Positions 35,371 through 44,474 of a stretch of DNA of 64,000 nucleotides are shown here, piece by piece. Under the pieces are notes generated by a model. It had not been told where the DNA came from, made no database searches, and saw only the letters and a list, made by a program, of their open reading frames with translations. The stretch covers positions 62,001 through 126,000 of the forward strand of contig NZ_JADLQN010000005.1 of NCBI RefSeq assembly GCF_015477835.1, in the 5' to 3' direction. The DNA is from Nocardia higoensis (GTDB lineage Bacteria; Actinomycetota; Actinomycetes; Mycobacteriales; Mycobacteriaceae). How positions within the stretch are numbered: the first letter of the stretch is position 1; every line of letters starts with the position of its first letter. Both the position numbers and the translations under genes were made by a program.

Positions 35371-35883
35371 ATGGCCGAAGGGGCGTTTCCCGACGTTCGC
35401 TGGGGGCGCGAACCGAGTCCGATGATCGGCAAGACGATCACCGCGCTGGCGTCCTCGCGCGTGGGCGCCCGGACTCTCGGCAAGCTGAAGGGGCTCGACC
35501 AACGGCTCCTGGAACGAAGCCACGGCAAGTACACGATCTTCGGCCCGATCGGCCTGCCACTGCTGTTGCTGACCACCATCGGCCAGAAGTCGGGCGCTCG
35601 CCGGACCACGCCGTTGGTGTACGTGCGAGAAGACGATCGGCTCTTTCTCATCGGCAGTAATTACGGGCAGGCGTGGCATCCGGCCTGGACGGGGAACCTG
35701 CTGGCGAATCCGCAGGCCTGGGTGCGCATCGGCGACCAGGAGATCCCGGTGACCGCCACCCTTGTCACCGGGGCCGAGTACGACCGCATCTTCGCGATGT
35801 TCTCCGATCTCGCCGGCGTCTACGACGCCTATCGGCGGCGCACCGACCGGAAACTGCGCATCTTCTCGGTGTCTCGCCGCTGA
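35371..35883 (+). CDS. Deazaflavin (F420)-dependent nitroreductase family protein
   Basis: 170-residue Ddn/FDOR-A-like split-barrel protein. Conserved segments are LLLLTTIGQKSGARRTTPLVYVREDDRLFLIGSNYGQAWHPAWTGNLLANPQAWVRIGDQEIPVTA, containing the K-S-G-x-R-R-x-x-P-L and G-x-N-x-G-x-x-x-x-P-x-W-x-x-N-L patterns that contact F420. Family members reduce quinones, nitroimidazoles or other substrates with F420H2. It lies 81 bp downstream of the ECF41-like sigma gene in the same direction and may be part of its target set. Native substrate unknown. Confidence 0.88.
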   Translation: MAEGAFPDVRWGREPSPMIGKTITALASSRVGARTLGKLKGLDQRLLERSHGKYTIFGPIGLPLLLLTTIGQKSGARRTTPLVYVREDDRLFLIGSNYGQAWHPAWTGNLLANPQAWVRIGDQEIPVTATLVTGAEYDRIFAMFSDLAGVYDAYRRRTDRKLRIFSVSRR

Positions 35884-36119
35884 TCCGAGCCGAAGCGCGC
35901 GGCCTTTCCTGCGGGGAGTTCGTATGGGTGGGCCGATCCTCGGCAACGGTCGCGCGTTCCGGCCTACCGCTACCCCGTCGCGCCGCGCGTGGGCGCCCGG
36001 CCGTGCCTCGTTGCCGAGCAGGCTGTGACGCAGCTCATCGCGGCGGTGCGGTATGCCCGGTCAGATTCGGCGGGGCTGTCCGGTCTAGCTGAGGAAGGCG
36101 GACGGAAGGAGCCCTCATC

Positions 36120-37223
36120 ATGACCGGAGAAGTGCATCGGATCATCGTGCTCGGCGCGGGATACGCGGGTCTGGCCGCGGCGCGGGCACTGCGGCGGGCG
36201 CGCGGCGCGCGGGTGACCGTGGTGGACGCCAGGGCGGAGTTCACCGAGCGGGTGCGGCTGCATCAGCGGGTCGCCGGGCAGAAGCTGCGCCGGTGGGATC
36301 TGGCCCGGGCGCTCGAGCGGCACGGGGCCGAGTTCGTGCGAGCCCGCGTGACAGATCTGGACCCGACAGCGCGCACGGTGCGCCTGGACACCGGCGACAC
36401 GCTCGAATACGACACGCTCGTGTACGCGCTCGGCAGCATCGCGCCGAATCACGTTCCCGGCGTGGCCGAGTACGCCAGGTCGGTCGCCACTCCCGAGGAC
36501 GCGCGGTGGCCTGTCGGAGGAGGAGAGGCGATGGCCGCCGGGCCGATCGCCGTGGTGGGCGCGGGTGCGACGGGCATCGAGCTGGCGGCCGAATTGGCCG
36601 AGTCGCACCCGGGGACGCCGGTGCTGCTGCTCGGCGCCGAGGAGCCCGCCGCCTGGCTCGGCGGCCGGGCGGTCGCGCACGTGCGCGGGGTGCTCGAGCG
36701 GCTGGGCGTCGAGGTGCGCGCGGGTGCGAAGGTCGTGGAGGTGACCGAAGACGGTCCGCGCCTGGCCGACGGCAGCGTCGTGCCCGCGGCGACCACGGTC
36801 TGGACGACGGGTTTCGCGGTGCCTGATCTGGCGGCGCGGGCGGGTCTGGATGTCGACGCGGCCGGACGGATCCGCACCGACGCTCAGCTGCGCTCGACCT
36901 CGCACCCGGACATCTACGCCGTGGGCGACAGCGCGGTGGTGGCGGGCCCGGGTGGCCGGGAACTGCGCATGGCGTGCGCGACCGCGCTCCCGGCAGGCGC
37001 GCACGCGGGCAAATCGATCGTGGCTGTGTCGCGGGGAGGTCGGCCGAAGCCGCTGAGTTTCCGCTATCACCTCCAGTGCCTGAGCCTGGGCCGCCGGAAC
37101 GGATTGGTCCACGGCCTGCGGGCCGACGATCGCCCGGCCGGATGGATGCTGCGTGGCAGGCCCGCTGCTGTGGTGAAAGAGCTGGTGGTACGCAGCACGA
37201 TCCCGATGGCGGGATTGCGCTGA
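36120..37223 (+). CDS. NAD(P)/FAD-dependent oxidoreductase (NDH-2/FSP1-like)
   Basis: 367-residue two-dinucleotide-binding flavoprotein. FAD site: RIIVLGAGYAGLAAARAL at the N-terminus and DIYAVGDSAVV near the C-terminus. NAD(P) site: IAVVGAGATGIELAAELAE. The segment TLVYALGSIAPNHVPGVAEYA is typical of type II NADH dehydrogenases and AIF/FSP1-like quinone reductases. A C-terminal membrane helix is not obvious, though the terminus RPAAVVKELVVRSTIPMAGLR could associate peripherally. Start ATG 36120 with GGAAGGAG upstream. Position two genes after the ECF41-like sigma factor fits an ECF41 oxidoreductase partner; the 236-bp gap before it is open for its own promoter. Confidence 0.85.
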   Translation: MTGEVHRIIVLGAGYAGLAAARALRRARGARVTVVDARAEFTERVRLHQRVAGQKLRRWDLARALERHGAEFVRARVTDLDPTARTVRLDTGDTLEYDTLVYALGSIAPNHVPGVAEYARSVATPEDARWPVGGGEAMAAGPIAVVGAGATGIELAAELAESHPGTPVLLLGAEEPAAWLGGRAVAHVRGVLERLGVEVRAGAKVVEVTEDGPRLADGSVVPAATTVWTTGFAVPDLAARAGLDVDAAGRIRTDAQLRSTSHPDIYAVGDSAVVAGPGGRELRMACATALPAGAHAGKSIVAVSRGGRPKPLSFRYHLQCLSLGRRNGLVHGLRADDRPAGWMLRGRPAAVVKELVVRSTIPMAGLR

Positions 37224-37230
37224 CAGGATC

Positions 37231-37277
37231 GTCAACCATAGGTTGACGTAGGTCATTCGTCAACCTATGGTTGACGA
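37231..37277 (+). promoter_or_regulatory. Twin-palindrome leaderless promoter of the HTH-ClpN gene
   Basis: Two perfect 17-bp palindromes, GTCAACC-ATA-GGTTGAC (37231-37247) and GTCAACC-TAT-GGTTGAC (37259-37275), are centred 28 bp apart. They supply a -35 TTGACG (37243-37248) and, 17 bp later, a -10 TATGGT (37266-37271). The start point 7 bases on is the ATG at 37278, so the mRNA should be leaderless. By symmetry the minus strand carries the same TTGACG-17-TATGGT arrangement, firing into the 3' end of the oxidoreductase gene. Confidence 0.75.
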
Positions 37278-38012
37278 ATGACCTCGCAAATTCGCCTCGA
37301 CGACCTGATCGACGGCATCAAGACCGCCCGTCCCGACAATGTGCTCGAACAACTCTCCGACGCCGTGGTCGTCGGGGATCACCTCGGCGAAGTGGCCGAC
37401 CACCTGATCGGTCACTTCGTCGACCAGGCCCGCCGCTCCGGCGCCTCTTGGACCGAGATCGGCGCCAGCATGGGTGTCTCGAAGCAGGCCGCGCAGAAGC
37501 GCTTCGTCCCGAAGGGGCCGTCCGCCGCGATGGACCCGAAGGACGGCTTCGCGCGCTTCACCCCCCGCGCCCGCAAGGTCGTGGTGGCCGCGCAGGAGGC
37601 CGCGCGGGTGAGCGGGCACGCCGAGATCGGCGCTCCCCATCTGATCCTCGGCCTGATCGCCGAGCCCGACGGGCTGGCGATGCGCGAGCTCGCCGGTCGC
37701 GGCGTCACCGAGGACGCGCTGCGGGCCGCCGCCACTGCCGCCCTGCCACCTGCCCCGGCCGAACATCCCGAACACGAGACCGGTCTGATCCCGTTCGCCG
37801 CCGACGCCAAGAAGGTGCTCGAGCTGACCTTCCGGGAAGCGCTGCGACTCGGGCACAACTACATCGGCACCGAACACGTGCTGCTCGCGCTGCTCGAGGA
37901 GGAGCACGGCACCGGGCCGATCAGCGGCCTCGGCGTCGAGAAGGGGGCGGTCGAGGAGCATCTGGTGGAGCTGCTCTCGCAGCTGATCCCCCCTGGCCCC
38001 GCGGCCCCCTGA
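37278..38012 (+). CDS. HTH-Clp N-terminal domain fusion protein, probable autoregulator
   Basis: 244 residues. Residues about 20 to 75 form an HTH module (LEQLSDAVVVGDHLGEVADHLIGHFVDQARRSGASWTEIGASMGVSKQAAQKRFVP). Two Clp-N (ClpC/ClpA amino-terminal) repeats follow: FTPRARKVVVAAQEAARVSGHAEIGAPHLILGLI and FAADAKKVLELTFREALRLGHNYIGTEHVLLALLEEEHG. There is no AAA+ module, so it is not an unfoldase. Clp-N repeats bind adaptors, arginine-phosphorylated or unfolded clients in ClpC. A reasonable inference is a transcription factor that senses protein damage or ClpC adaptors and controls its own promoter, which consists of two matching palindromes. Confidence 0.85.
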   Translation: MTSQIRLDDLIDGIKTARPDNVLEQLSDAVVVGDHLGEVADHLIGHFVDQARRSGASWTEIGASMGVSKQAAQKRFVPKGPSAAMDPKDGFARFTPRARKVVVAAQEAARVSGHAEIGAPHLILGLIAEPDGLAMRELAGRGVTEDALRAAATAALPPAPAEHPEHETGLIPFAADAKKVLELTFREALRLGHNYIGTEHVLLALLEEEHGTGPISGLGVEKGAVEEHLVELLSQLIPPGPAAP

Positions 38013-38057
38013 GCGGTCGCGCCTCGGGTGCGCCGACCGGGCGCCCGCGAGCCGGTG

Positions 38058-38732
38058 TCAGCCCCGCCCGCGCAGTCCGCCGCCCCAGCGCGGCCACTGC
38101 GCGCGCGGGGCGGGCGGCGGCAGCAGCGATGCGCGGTCGATGTCGGTGACCAGTAGCGGCAACCGCTCGCGCAACGCGTCCAGGACGCCGAGCAGCTTGC
38201 CGCCCCGCGCCGCCTGGTACTCGGTTTCGGCCAGCCCGACGATCTGCAGGAATTCGACCCGCCCGTTGACCGTCTCGATGATGCCCAGCTCCGGGTCGGT
38301 CGCGAATCCCACCGCCCGGATCGGTGATTCGGCGTGATCGGCCGCGATCGGCCCGTTGGCCTTGATGGTCTGCCCGGCGGCGAAGCGCTTGCCCGAGGTG
38401 AACACGTAACGGGCCAGGTTCTGCATGAACTGCGCCGGCCACACCGGCGCCGGGTCGACATCGATGTCACCGAGCAGCCGGAAGGTGAATTCGAATCCCC
38501 AGCCCGACACCGAGGGCTCGCCCCAGGCCTTCTCGTCCAGCTCCGACATGCCGTAGGTGATGTAGTGCCAGTGCGGGACCGGGTCGGTCCGGGCATAGGC
38601 CGAGATGCCTTCCAGGGGGTCGGCGCTGCCTACGGTCCAGTGGTGCGAGACCGTCCAGTGTTCGGGTTCGGTCGTTCCGTACAGCTGTGCCAGGACGCCG
38701 TCGATCGCGTCCCGGCCGGGTCTCACACTCAC
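38058..38732 (-). CDS. Suppressor-of-fused (SUFU) domain protein
   Basis: 224-residue protein matching the bacterial SUFU family: HWHYITYGMSELDEKAWGEPSVSGWGFEFTFRL, LGDIDVDPAPVWPAQFMQNLARYVFTSGKRF and AVGFATDPELGIIETVNGRVEFLQIVGLAETEY. Bacterial SUFU proteins are often immunity proteins of polymorphic toxins or cytosolic proteins of unknown role; no toxin gene is adjacent here. Start GTG 38732; the in-frame GTG at 38726 is possible. The C-terminus is Trp/Arg/Gly-rich. Convergent with the HTH-ClpN gene. Confidence 0.85.
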   Translation of the reverse strand: MSVRPGRDAIDGVLAQLYGTTEPEHWTVSHHWTVGSADPLEGISAYARTDPVPHWHYITYGMSELDEKAWGEPSVSGWGFEFTFRLLGDIDVDPAPVWPAQFMQNLARYVFTSGKRFAAGQTIKANGPIAADHAESPIRAVGFATDPELGIIETVNGRVEFLQIVGLAETEYQAARGGKLLGVLDALRERLPLLVTDIDRASLLPPPAPRAQWPRWGGGLRGRG

Positions 38733-38788
38733 GCGGCAACTGTAAGTCGCGCCGGGGATAACGCCGGACGGCCGGTTAAGCTATAGCG

Positions 38789-39088
38789 ATGCCGGATGAA
38801 ACGGCCGAAGATTCCGACCTGGTCGCTGGGGAACGCCGTATCGACCTGCTGCGCGCGCTGTCCTATGTGGAGACCGAGTCCGGTCCGGACGGCGAATTCG
38901 TCATCCACGGTGATCTGCCCCCCGAGGTGGCGCCGCCGTTCATCCGGGCGGTCATGCGCGTGGAGGCGGAGTTGCTGCTCGGCGACGCGGAGATGGTGAC
39001 CGTCGGCAACGAAGAGCCCCGTACGCCGGAGGAGCGGCGCACCGACGCGTTCGTGGCATTGCTGTTGCGCATCGACGACGGCTTGTAG
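38789..39088 (+). CDS. Hypothetical acidic protein, 99 aa
   Basis: Acidic protein starting MPDETAEDSDLVAGERRIDLLRALSYVETE. It has a predicted strand-helix core (GEFVIHGDLPPEVAPPFIRAVMRVEAELLLGDAEMVTVG) and a helical C-terminus (TPEERRTDAFVALLLRIDDGL). No family was recognised. It lies immediately upstream of the groEL2 control region, divergent from the SUFU gene. Codon use looks like that of neighbouring genes, supporting a real gene. Confidence 0.65.
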   Translation: MPDETAEDSDLVAGERRIDLLRALSYVETESGPDGEFVIHGDLPPEVAPPFIRAVMRVEAELLLGDAEMVTVGNEEPRTPEERRTDAFVALLLRIDDGL

Positions 39089-39104
39089 CGAGGCTGATCC
39101 AAAC

Positions 39105-39131
39105 CTTGCACTCTCATCGGGGGAGTGCTAA
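39105..39131 (+). promoter_or_regulatory. CIRCE element 1 (HrcA operator)
   Basis: CTTGCACTC-N9-GAGTGCTAA matches the CIRCE consensus TTAGCACTC-N9-GAGTGCTAA with two changes in the left arm. It lies about 175 bp before groEL2 and is the binding site expected for the heat-shock repressor HrcA. Confidence 0.88.
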
Positions 39132-39139
39132 AAATGGGT

Positions 39140-39166
39140 TTGGCACTCTCCACGTGTGAGTGCCAG
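39140..39166 (+). promoter_or_regulatory. CIRCE element 2 (HrcA operator)
   Basis: TTGGCACTC-N9-GAGTGCCAG, a second CIRCE with one or two changes in each arm, starting 8 bp after the first. Tandem CIRCE copies would allow tighter repression of groEL2. Confidence 0.8.
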
Positions 39167-39305
39167 GTCGGGACGGTGAGACCGGGTTTCATCGACACCC
39201 TCGGTCGTCCGTCGCGGGCACCGAACCTGGCCAGCGTAAATGGGGCGGCCCAACCGGCGGTCGTCCTGTGTGTCAGCCATACACATGGAGGATCTCAACA
39301 ACGCC

Positions 39306-40931
<1,626 letters not shown>

Positions 40932-40962
40932 GTCCTGCCGCACGGCAACCTTTTTCGACCGG

Positions 40963-41000
40963 AGGCCGGTCCATCCGCAAGGGTGGGCCGGCCTTTCGGC
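40963..41000 (+). terminator. Rho-independent terminator after groEL2
   Basis: A 14-bp stem (AGGCCGGTCCATCC with GGGTGGGCCGGCCT, two G-U pairs) closed by a GCAA tetraloop and followed by TTTCGGC. It lies 32 bp after the groEL2 stop. Confidence 0.8.
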
Positions 41001-41149
41001 CGTTTTCGGCGTGGCCGTCGACTCAGCTGAATCGTTTCCGCTCCGACCGCGGCCGCCCCGGCTAACGTTGGCTTGTGGGACGGACCCGCCACAGTCCGGC
41101 CCGCTTTCCGATCCGCTGGCGTGCAGGACCGCGCTGCTGGAGGTAGCCG

Positions 41150-41692
41150 ATGCGGCAACCGCAGGACCCGATCGCGGTGGTGACGGCCGCCCTGGTGGCG
41201 ATTTCGGCGCTCGCGCTGGTGTGCCCGCATCCGTGCGCCACCCGAGGCAGGATCGGGCACGCGGTGATGTGCGTGGCGATGGCCGCCATGCTGGCGCCCG
41301 CCTACGACCCGCTCGGCCCACTGGTGTGGGCGCTGCTGCTGGGCGGGCTCGGCTGCTGGCTGGCCGACACCCCCGTCCCCCTCGCCCGCCGCCTGCCACT
41401 GATCGCCGACCTGACCCTCATGGTGGTACTGCTGCTGTCGAACTCGCCGGCGCCCGGCACGGATTCACCCGCCGCCACCGCTGCCGCACACCATCACGCC
41501 CCCACGGCAGGACCGGATTGGATCTCCCTACCGATCCTGGCGGTGACCGCGTGGGCGCTGCTGCGGGTGCATCTGTGGCGAGCCGGACGCGGCACTCTCA
41601 CCCACGACCGTTCCACGACGAGCCTCGTCGCGGGCGTATCCATGACAGCGGCCATGACCATCATGGGCGTCACTCACGCCCTGCACCTCTGA
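41150..41692 (+). CDS. DUF5134-like membrane protein
   Basis: 180 residues with five to six hydrophobic segments: IAVVTAALVAISALALVCPH, HAVMCVAMAAMLAPAY, PLVWALLLGGLGCWLAD, LPLIADLTLMVVLLLS, WISLPILAVTAWALLRVHLW and SLVAGVSMTAAMTIMGVTHALHL. A His-rich loop (AAAHHHAP) sits before the last helices. The pattern, including G-H-A-x-M-C-x-A-M-A-A-M-L near helix 2, resembles actinobacterial DUF5134 proteins found with copper or lipid genes. Function unknown; a metal role is only hinted at by the His cluster. Confidence 0.7.
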   Translation: MRQPQDPIAVVTAALVAISALALVCPHPCATRGRIGHAVMCVAMAAMLAPAYDPLGPLVWALLLGGLGCWLADTPVPLARRLPLIADLTLMVVLLLSNSPAPGTDSPAATAAAHHHAPTAGPDWISLPILAVTAWALLRVHLWRAGRGTLTHDRSTTSLVAGVSMTAAMTIMGVTHALHL

Positions 41693-41772
41693 TGATCGGC
41701 AGCCCGGCAGGATCGTCGCAGGCGCCCGCCTGCGCGCCGACCGGTGACACGGAGTTCTGAGGTGCGTACCCA

Positions 41773-42111
41773 TCACCTCGGCACGGGCCGGAAACCGGTC
41801 TCGCCGATCATGATCACGCATGGCTGATTCAATACACCGGCCTTGTAGACGGCTTCGTCGAGGTGGGTCGACATCAAGAGCATCCACGTCTGCCACGGGG
41901 TGCCCGCGCCCACCGGCCCTCCCGTATTCGCCGCGAGCCGCAGGTAGTAGTCGTGGAATTCCTGGTCGGTTACCACAAAGGTCAGCGGGGGCTCCACCGG
42001 TGATTCGCCGATATCCGTGATCTGCAACCGACCCGCGTCATCGCGGCTTATCCGATATCCGGAATCGGCACCGGCACGAATAACCGAATCGGCGCAGGCT
42101 GTGCCGATCAA
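41773..42111 (-). CDS. Hypothetical protein, third gene of the methyltransferase-CYTH operon
   Basis: 112 residues starting at TTG 42111, which overlaps the CYTH stop by 4 bp (TTGA). Visible features are YRISRDDAGRLQITDIGESPVEPPLTFVVTDQEFHDYYLRLAANTGG and TPWQTWMLLMSTHLDEAVYKAGVLNQPCVIMIGETGFRPV. The balance of strands and helices suggests a small globular domain. No family was recognised. The tight overlap implies translation coupled to the CYTH protein and a shared task. Confidence 0.65.
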   Translation of the reverse strand: MIGTACADSVIRAGADSGYRISRDDAGRLQITDIGESPVEPPLTFVVTDQEFHDYYLRLAANTGGPVGAGTPWQTWMLLMSTHLDEAVYKAGVLNQPCVIMIGETGFRPVPR

Positions 42112-42692
42112 GAGACCGCTCGTGTCGCCATCACCATGTCGCGGTAGGGCAGACGAACAATCGGGTGGTCGGCGATCCCGAGCTGCTCCTCGATGCGGTT
42201 GAGCTGGAGGCTTGCGGCATCTGCGTCAGTTGCGGTGATCTCCGTTTCGACGAAAGTGCCTGCGTGGACGACGGTGTCGATGCTGACAACGGCGGCACCG
42301 TGATCGGCATGCTTGTAGGTGGTGCGCGACTTCTCGACTCGAACGAGTTCGATCATGCCGATCGCGGTGAGTAGCTGGTTGGCGGCTGCGGCTTGATCGG
42401 CGTCGCTGAGCGCCACGTTGGTTTCCTGCTTGGAAATGATGTCGTCTGCGCTGTGCGTCGAGACGTCGGACGGCGGCTTGTAGGTGATCTCGGCGAAGCC
42501 ATTGCGTTGCCGAACTCGCAGGCATTCGACAGTTTCCATGTAGTCGACATCAGGCCGGCTGTAGTAGGTATCGACTTCGGTGAGCTGTCCGGCTTCATGG
42601 AAGCCGAGTTCGAGGAGCCGCCGACGAAGGCGGTCGGGATCGTGGAGCTCGCGTTTGCGCTCGACCTCGATGAGGTGCATGGGCTGGTTCAT
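42108..42692 (-). CDS. CYTH domain protein (CyaB/thiamine-triphosphatase-like)
   Basis: 194-residue triphosphate tunnel enzyme. The defining E-x-E-x-K is at Glu9-Val-Glu11-Arg-Lys13 (IEVERKREL). Other tunnel residues follow in VECLRVRQRNGFAEITYKPP (L-R-x-R), RVEKSRTTYKH (K-x-R) and VVSIDTVVHAGTFVETEITA (D and E-x-E). Family members hydrolyse inorganic or nucleoside triphosphates, or make cAMP (class IV cyclases); the long-range pattern here is closest to CyaB-like proteins. The start overlaps the methyltransferase stop by 4 bp. Substrate unknown. Confidence 0.85.
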   Translation of the reverse strand: MNQPMHLIEVERKRELHDPDRLRRRLLELGFHEAGQLTEVDTYYSRPDVDYMETVECLRVRQRNGFAEITYKPPSDVSTHSADDIISKQETNVALSDADQAAAANQLLTAIGMIELVRVEKSRTTYKHADHGAAVVSIDTVVHAGTFVETEITATDADAASLQLNRIEEQLGIADHPIVRLPYRDMVMATRAVS

Positions 42693-44170
42693 CCTCTCGT
42701 GTGGATAGCAGTGTGGACGCGGGCGAGGTTGGGTTTGGAGCAGTGGTGGCGGATTGTCCCGAGGGCTTGTTGTAGTGCTTCGGAGTCGGTGACGGGGAGA
42801 TTCTGGAACAAGACCATCTGCTTGGCGTCGCTGAGCGGGTTCGGCAGGCTGTTGCTCAGGAACCTGTTGTAGTACTTGCGCTCTCGGGAGAAGACATCGG
42901 TGGGTTGTACCGGCATCAGCACTGTAGGGGTTTCGGACCCGCTGTCGACGGACCGGACGGCGAACGCCGTCAGAAGATCATCGGCGGTCAGGTACGCATA
43001 GGTCTCCCGGCCCTCGCGCTCGAGCCAGTTGTCCCAGACCTGTGCGCACGCGGCATCGCGGTCGACCGAAGCGAGGAAGACCTGGAGTGCGACATCGGTG
43101 ACGGCGTCGAAGATGTCGCCGTCGATGACGTGATGGTCCCCGTACGACTCGCTGACCGCCTGGATGTTCGCACGGTCGATGGCGGAGATTCCTCCGCTCT
43201 CGGTGAACTCGAAATGCACTCGCTTGTGACCGGTACGGAAGTCGATCCAGTCGCCTGCGAGCTGACCGTCGAGCACGGGAGTGAATCCCAATATGCCGGA
43301 GCGCCATACGTGATCGCGAAGGGTTATGTAGTGACGTTGGGTCTCACGAAACACTCCGATCGGCGCGTGGACAACAGCACATACCTGCGGGTCGAGTTCG
43401 GTAGCAGGGACTATCCGCGAGTTCTGGCGGATGATGATCTCATCATCGTGATGGTGGTAGGGATGGGTGCCGTGCCGGAGGTAGTGCGGCAAGAACAGCC
43501 GGAGGAACCGCAGCCACGACGGTGCGTTGTAGGACTGCACGGCCTGCTCGTGCAGTGATCGGGCGGCCACCGCGTACACGTCTCGATAGACGAAGAACCC
43601 GTACGGCTTCAACACTCGGGGAAAGGTGCGGATCAGGCTGTGCAGGCCGCTGTAGGCCCCGCCGTAGGAGTAGACCTCGTGTAGGAGGGCCGAAGCGCTG
43701 ACTACGTCGACCGGTTCGCTGATCAATGCGGCGATATCCTGCGCCCAACCATGGACCAGCGTGCATGTGCCGACTGCGCGGAAACGATCGATGGCCCGGT
43801 TGAGCGAGTGCGAACTGACTTCCGGTGCTTCGACGAGGGTCAGGCGGATATCACGCGGCTGTGTCTCCAACTGGGATGCCAGAAAGTCGACAGCTGCCCC
43901 GCCGCCGGGGCCGATCTCGACGACATGCGGATTCGGATCGGCCACGCGGTCGAGGGCGCGTTGAACGAGGAGGCCCTTCTCTTGTCCGTGGTCGTTCGTG
44001 GCTACGTCGAGGTAAGTCGACTCGGACTTGTGTTGATGAGCAAACAGATTCGGTGGTCCGATCATTGTGTCTCGAGGAGTCCGGGTAGTGGCGGGCAACC
44101 GGCCCGCGCGGTGGTGTCGGGCATCTGTGGGGGTGGTTGCGGCATGCCCGCCCGCTGTTGCGTTCTTCAT
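42689..44170 (-). CDS. Class I SAM-dependent methyltransferase, two-domain, unknown target
   Basis: 493 residues from ATG 44170 (GGAG 6 bases upstream); ATG 44065 is an alternative that removes a low-complexity leader of 35 residues. Motif I is VVEIGPGGGAAVDFLA, motif II LTLVEAPEVS, and motif IV-like VVSASALLHEVYSYGG, followed by RVLKPYGFFVYRD. The C-terminal 230 residues form a second domain with WLEREGRETYAYLTADDLLTAF and NRFLSNSLPNPLSDAKQMVLF, which I do not recognise. It heads a three-gene operon with a CYTH protein and a small protein, divergent from an XRE-TPR regulator. Target could be a small molecule, RNA or protein. Confidence 0.8.
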   Translation of the reverse strand: MKNATAGGHAATTPTDARHHRAGRLPATTRTPRDTMIGPPNLFAHQHKSESTYLDVATNDHGQEKGLLVQRALDRVADPNPHVVEIGPGGGAAVDFLASQLETQPRDIRLTLVEAPEVSSHSLNRAIDRFRAVGTCTLVHGWAQDIAALISEPVDVVSASALLHEVYSYGGAYSGLHSLIRTFPRVLKPYGFFVYRDVYAVAARSLHEQAVQSYNAPSWLRFLRLFLPHYLRHGTHPYHHHDDEIIIRQNSRIVPATELDPQVCAVVHAPIGVFRETQRHYITLRDHVWRSGILGFTPVLDGQLAGDWIDFRTGHKRVHFEFTESGGISAIDRANIQAVSESYGDHHVIDGDIFDAVTDVALQVFLASVDRDAACAQVWDNWLEREGRETYAYLTADDLLTAFAVRSVDSGSETPTVLMPVQPTDVFSRERKYYNRFLSNSLPNPLSDAKQMVLFQNLPVTDSEALQQALGTIRHHCSKPNLARVHTAIHTRG

Positions 44171-44474
44171 CGACGGCTCCACGAGGTGCCGAGTTTCACG
44201 GGGGTCTTCGATCCTCGTGCGCAGGCGCGGCCGCAACCCTGGTGCCTGGATGTGACTGCGGTCTTCGTTTCCGCCGCAGCGCATTTCGCTGATCTCTCAT
44301 GATGACGGTGCGACTCGGACAGGGATGCCGCCCTGTGGTCGTGGTTCATCTTCCCCATGCTTGTCAGCCCCCGGTCGACTACTTCGTGTGGTGAGTTCAG
44401 GGAACCATCGGCCGCGCCTGAGAAACACTGATTCTCGTCCACAGCACGTCCACAATGGGGTTACATTCGACCGC
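44171..44474. promoter_or_regulatory. Divergent promoter region of methyltransferase operon and XRE-TPR gene
   Basis: 304 bp without a gene. Near the right end the octamer CGTCCACA occurs twice (44436-44443 and 44447-44454), exactly 11 bp apart, one helical turn. TACATT (44462-44467) then serves as a -10, and the ATG at 44475 falls at the expected start point, so the XRE mRNA appears leaderless. The repeats cover the -35 position and may bind the XRE protein itself. No clear promoter was identified for the leftward operon. Confidence 0.55.

Noticed and set aside
35884..36119. ECF41 promoter upstream of the NDH-2-like gene
   Set aside because: A TGTGACG sequence is present, but it does not match TGTCACA with a correctly spaced CGTC, so no promoter is called.
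40932..41149. A second CIRCE or heat-shock element after groEL2
   Set aside because: No GCACTC/GAGTGC arms in this interval; the inverted repeat there is a terminator.
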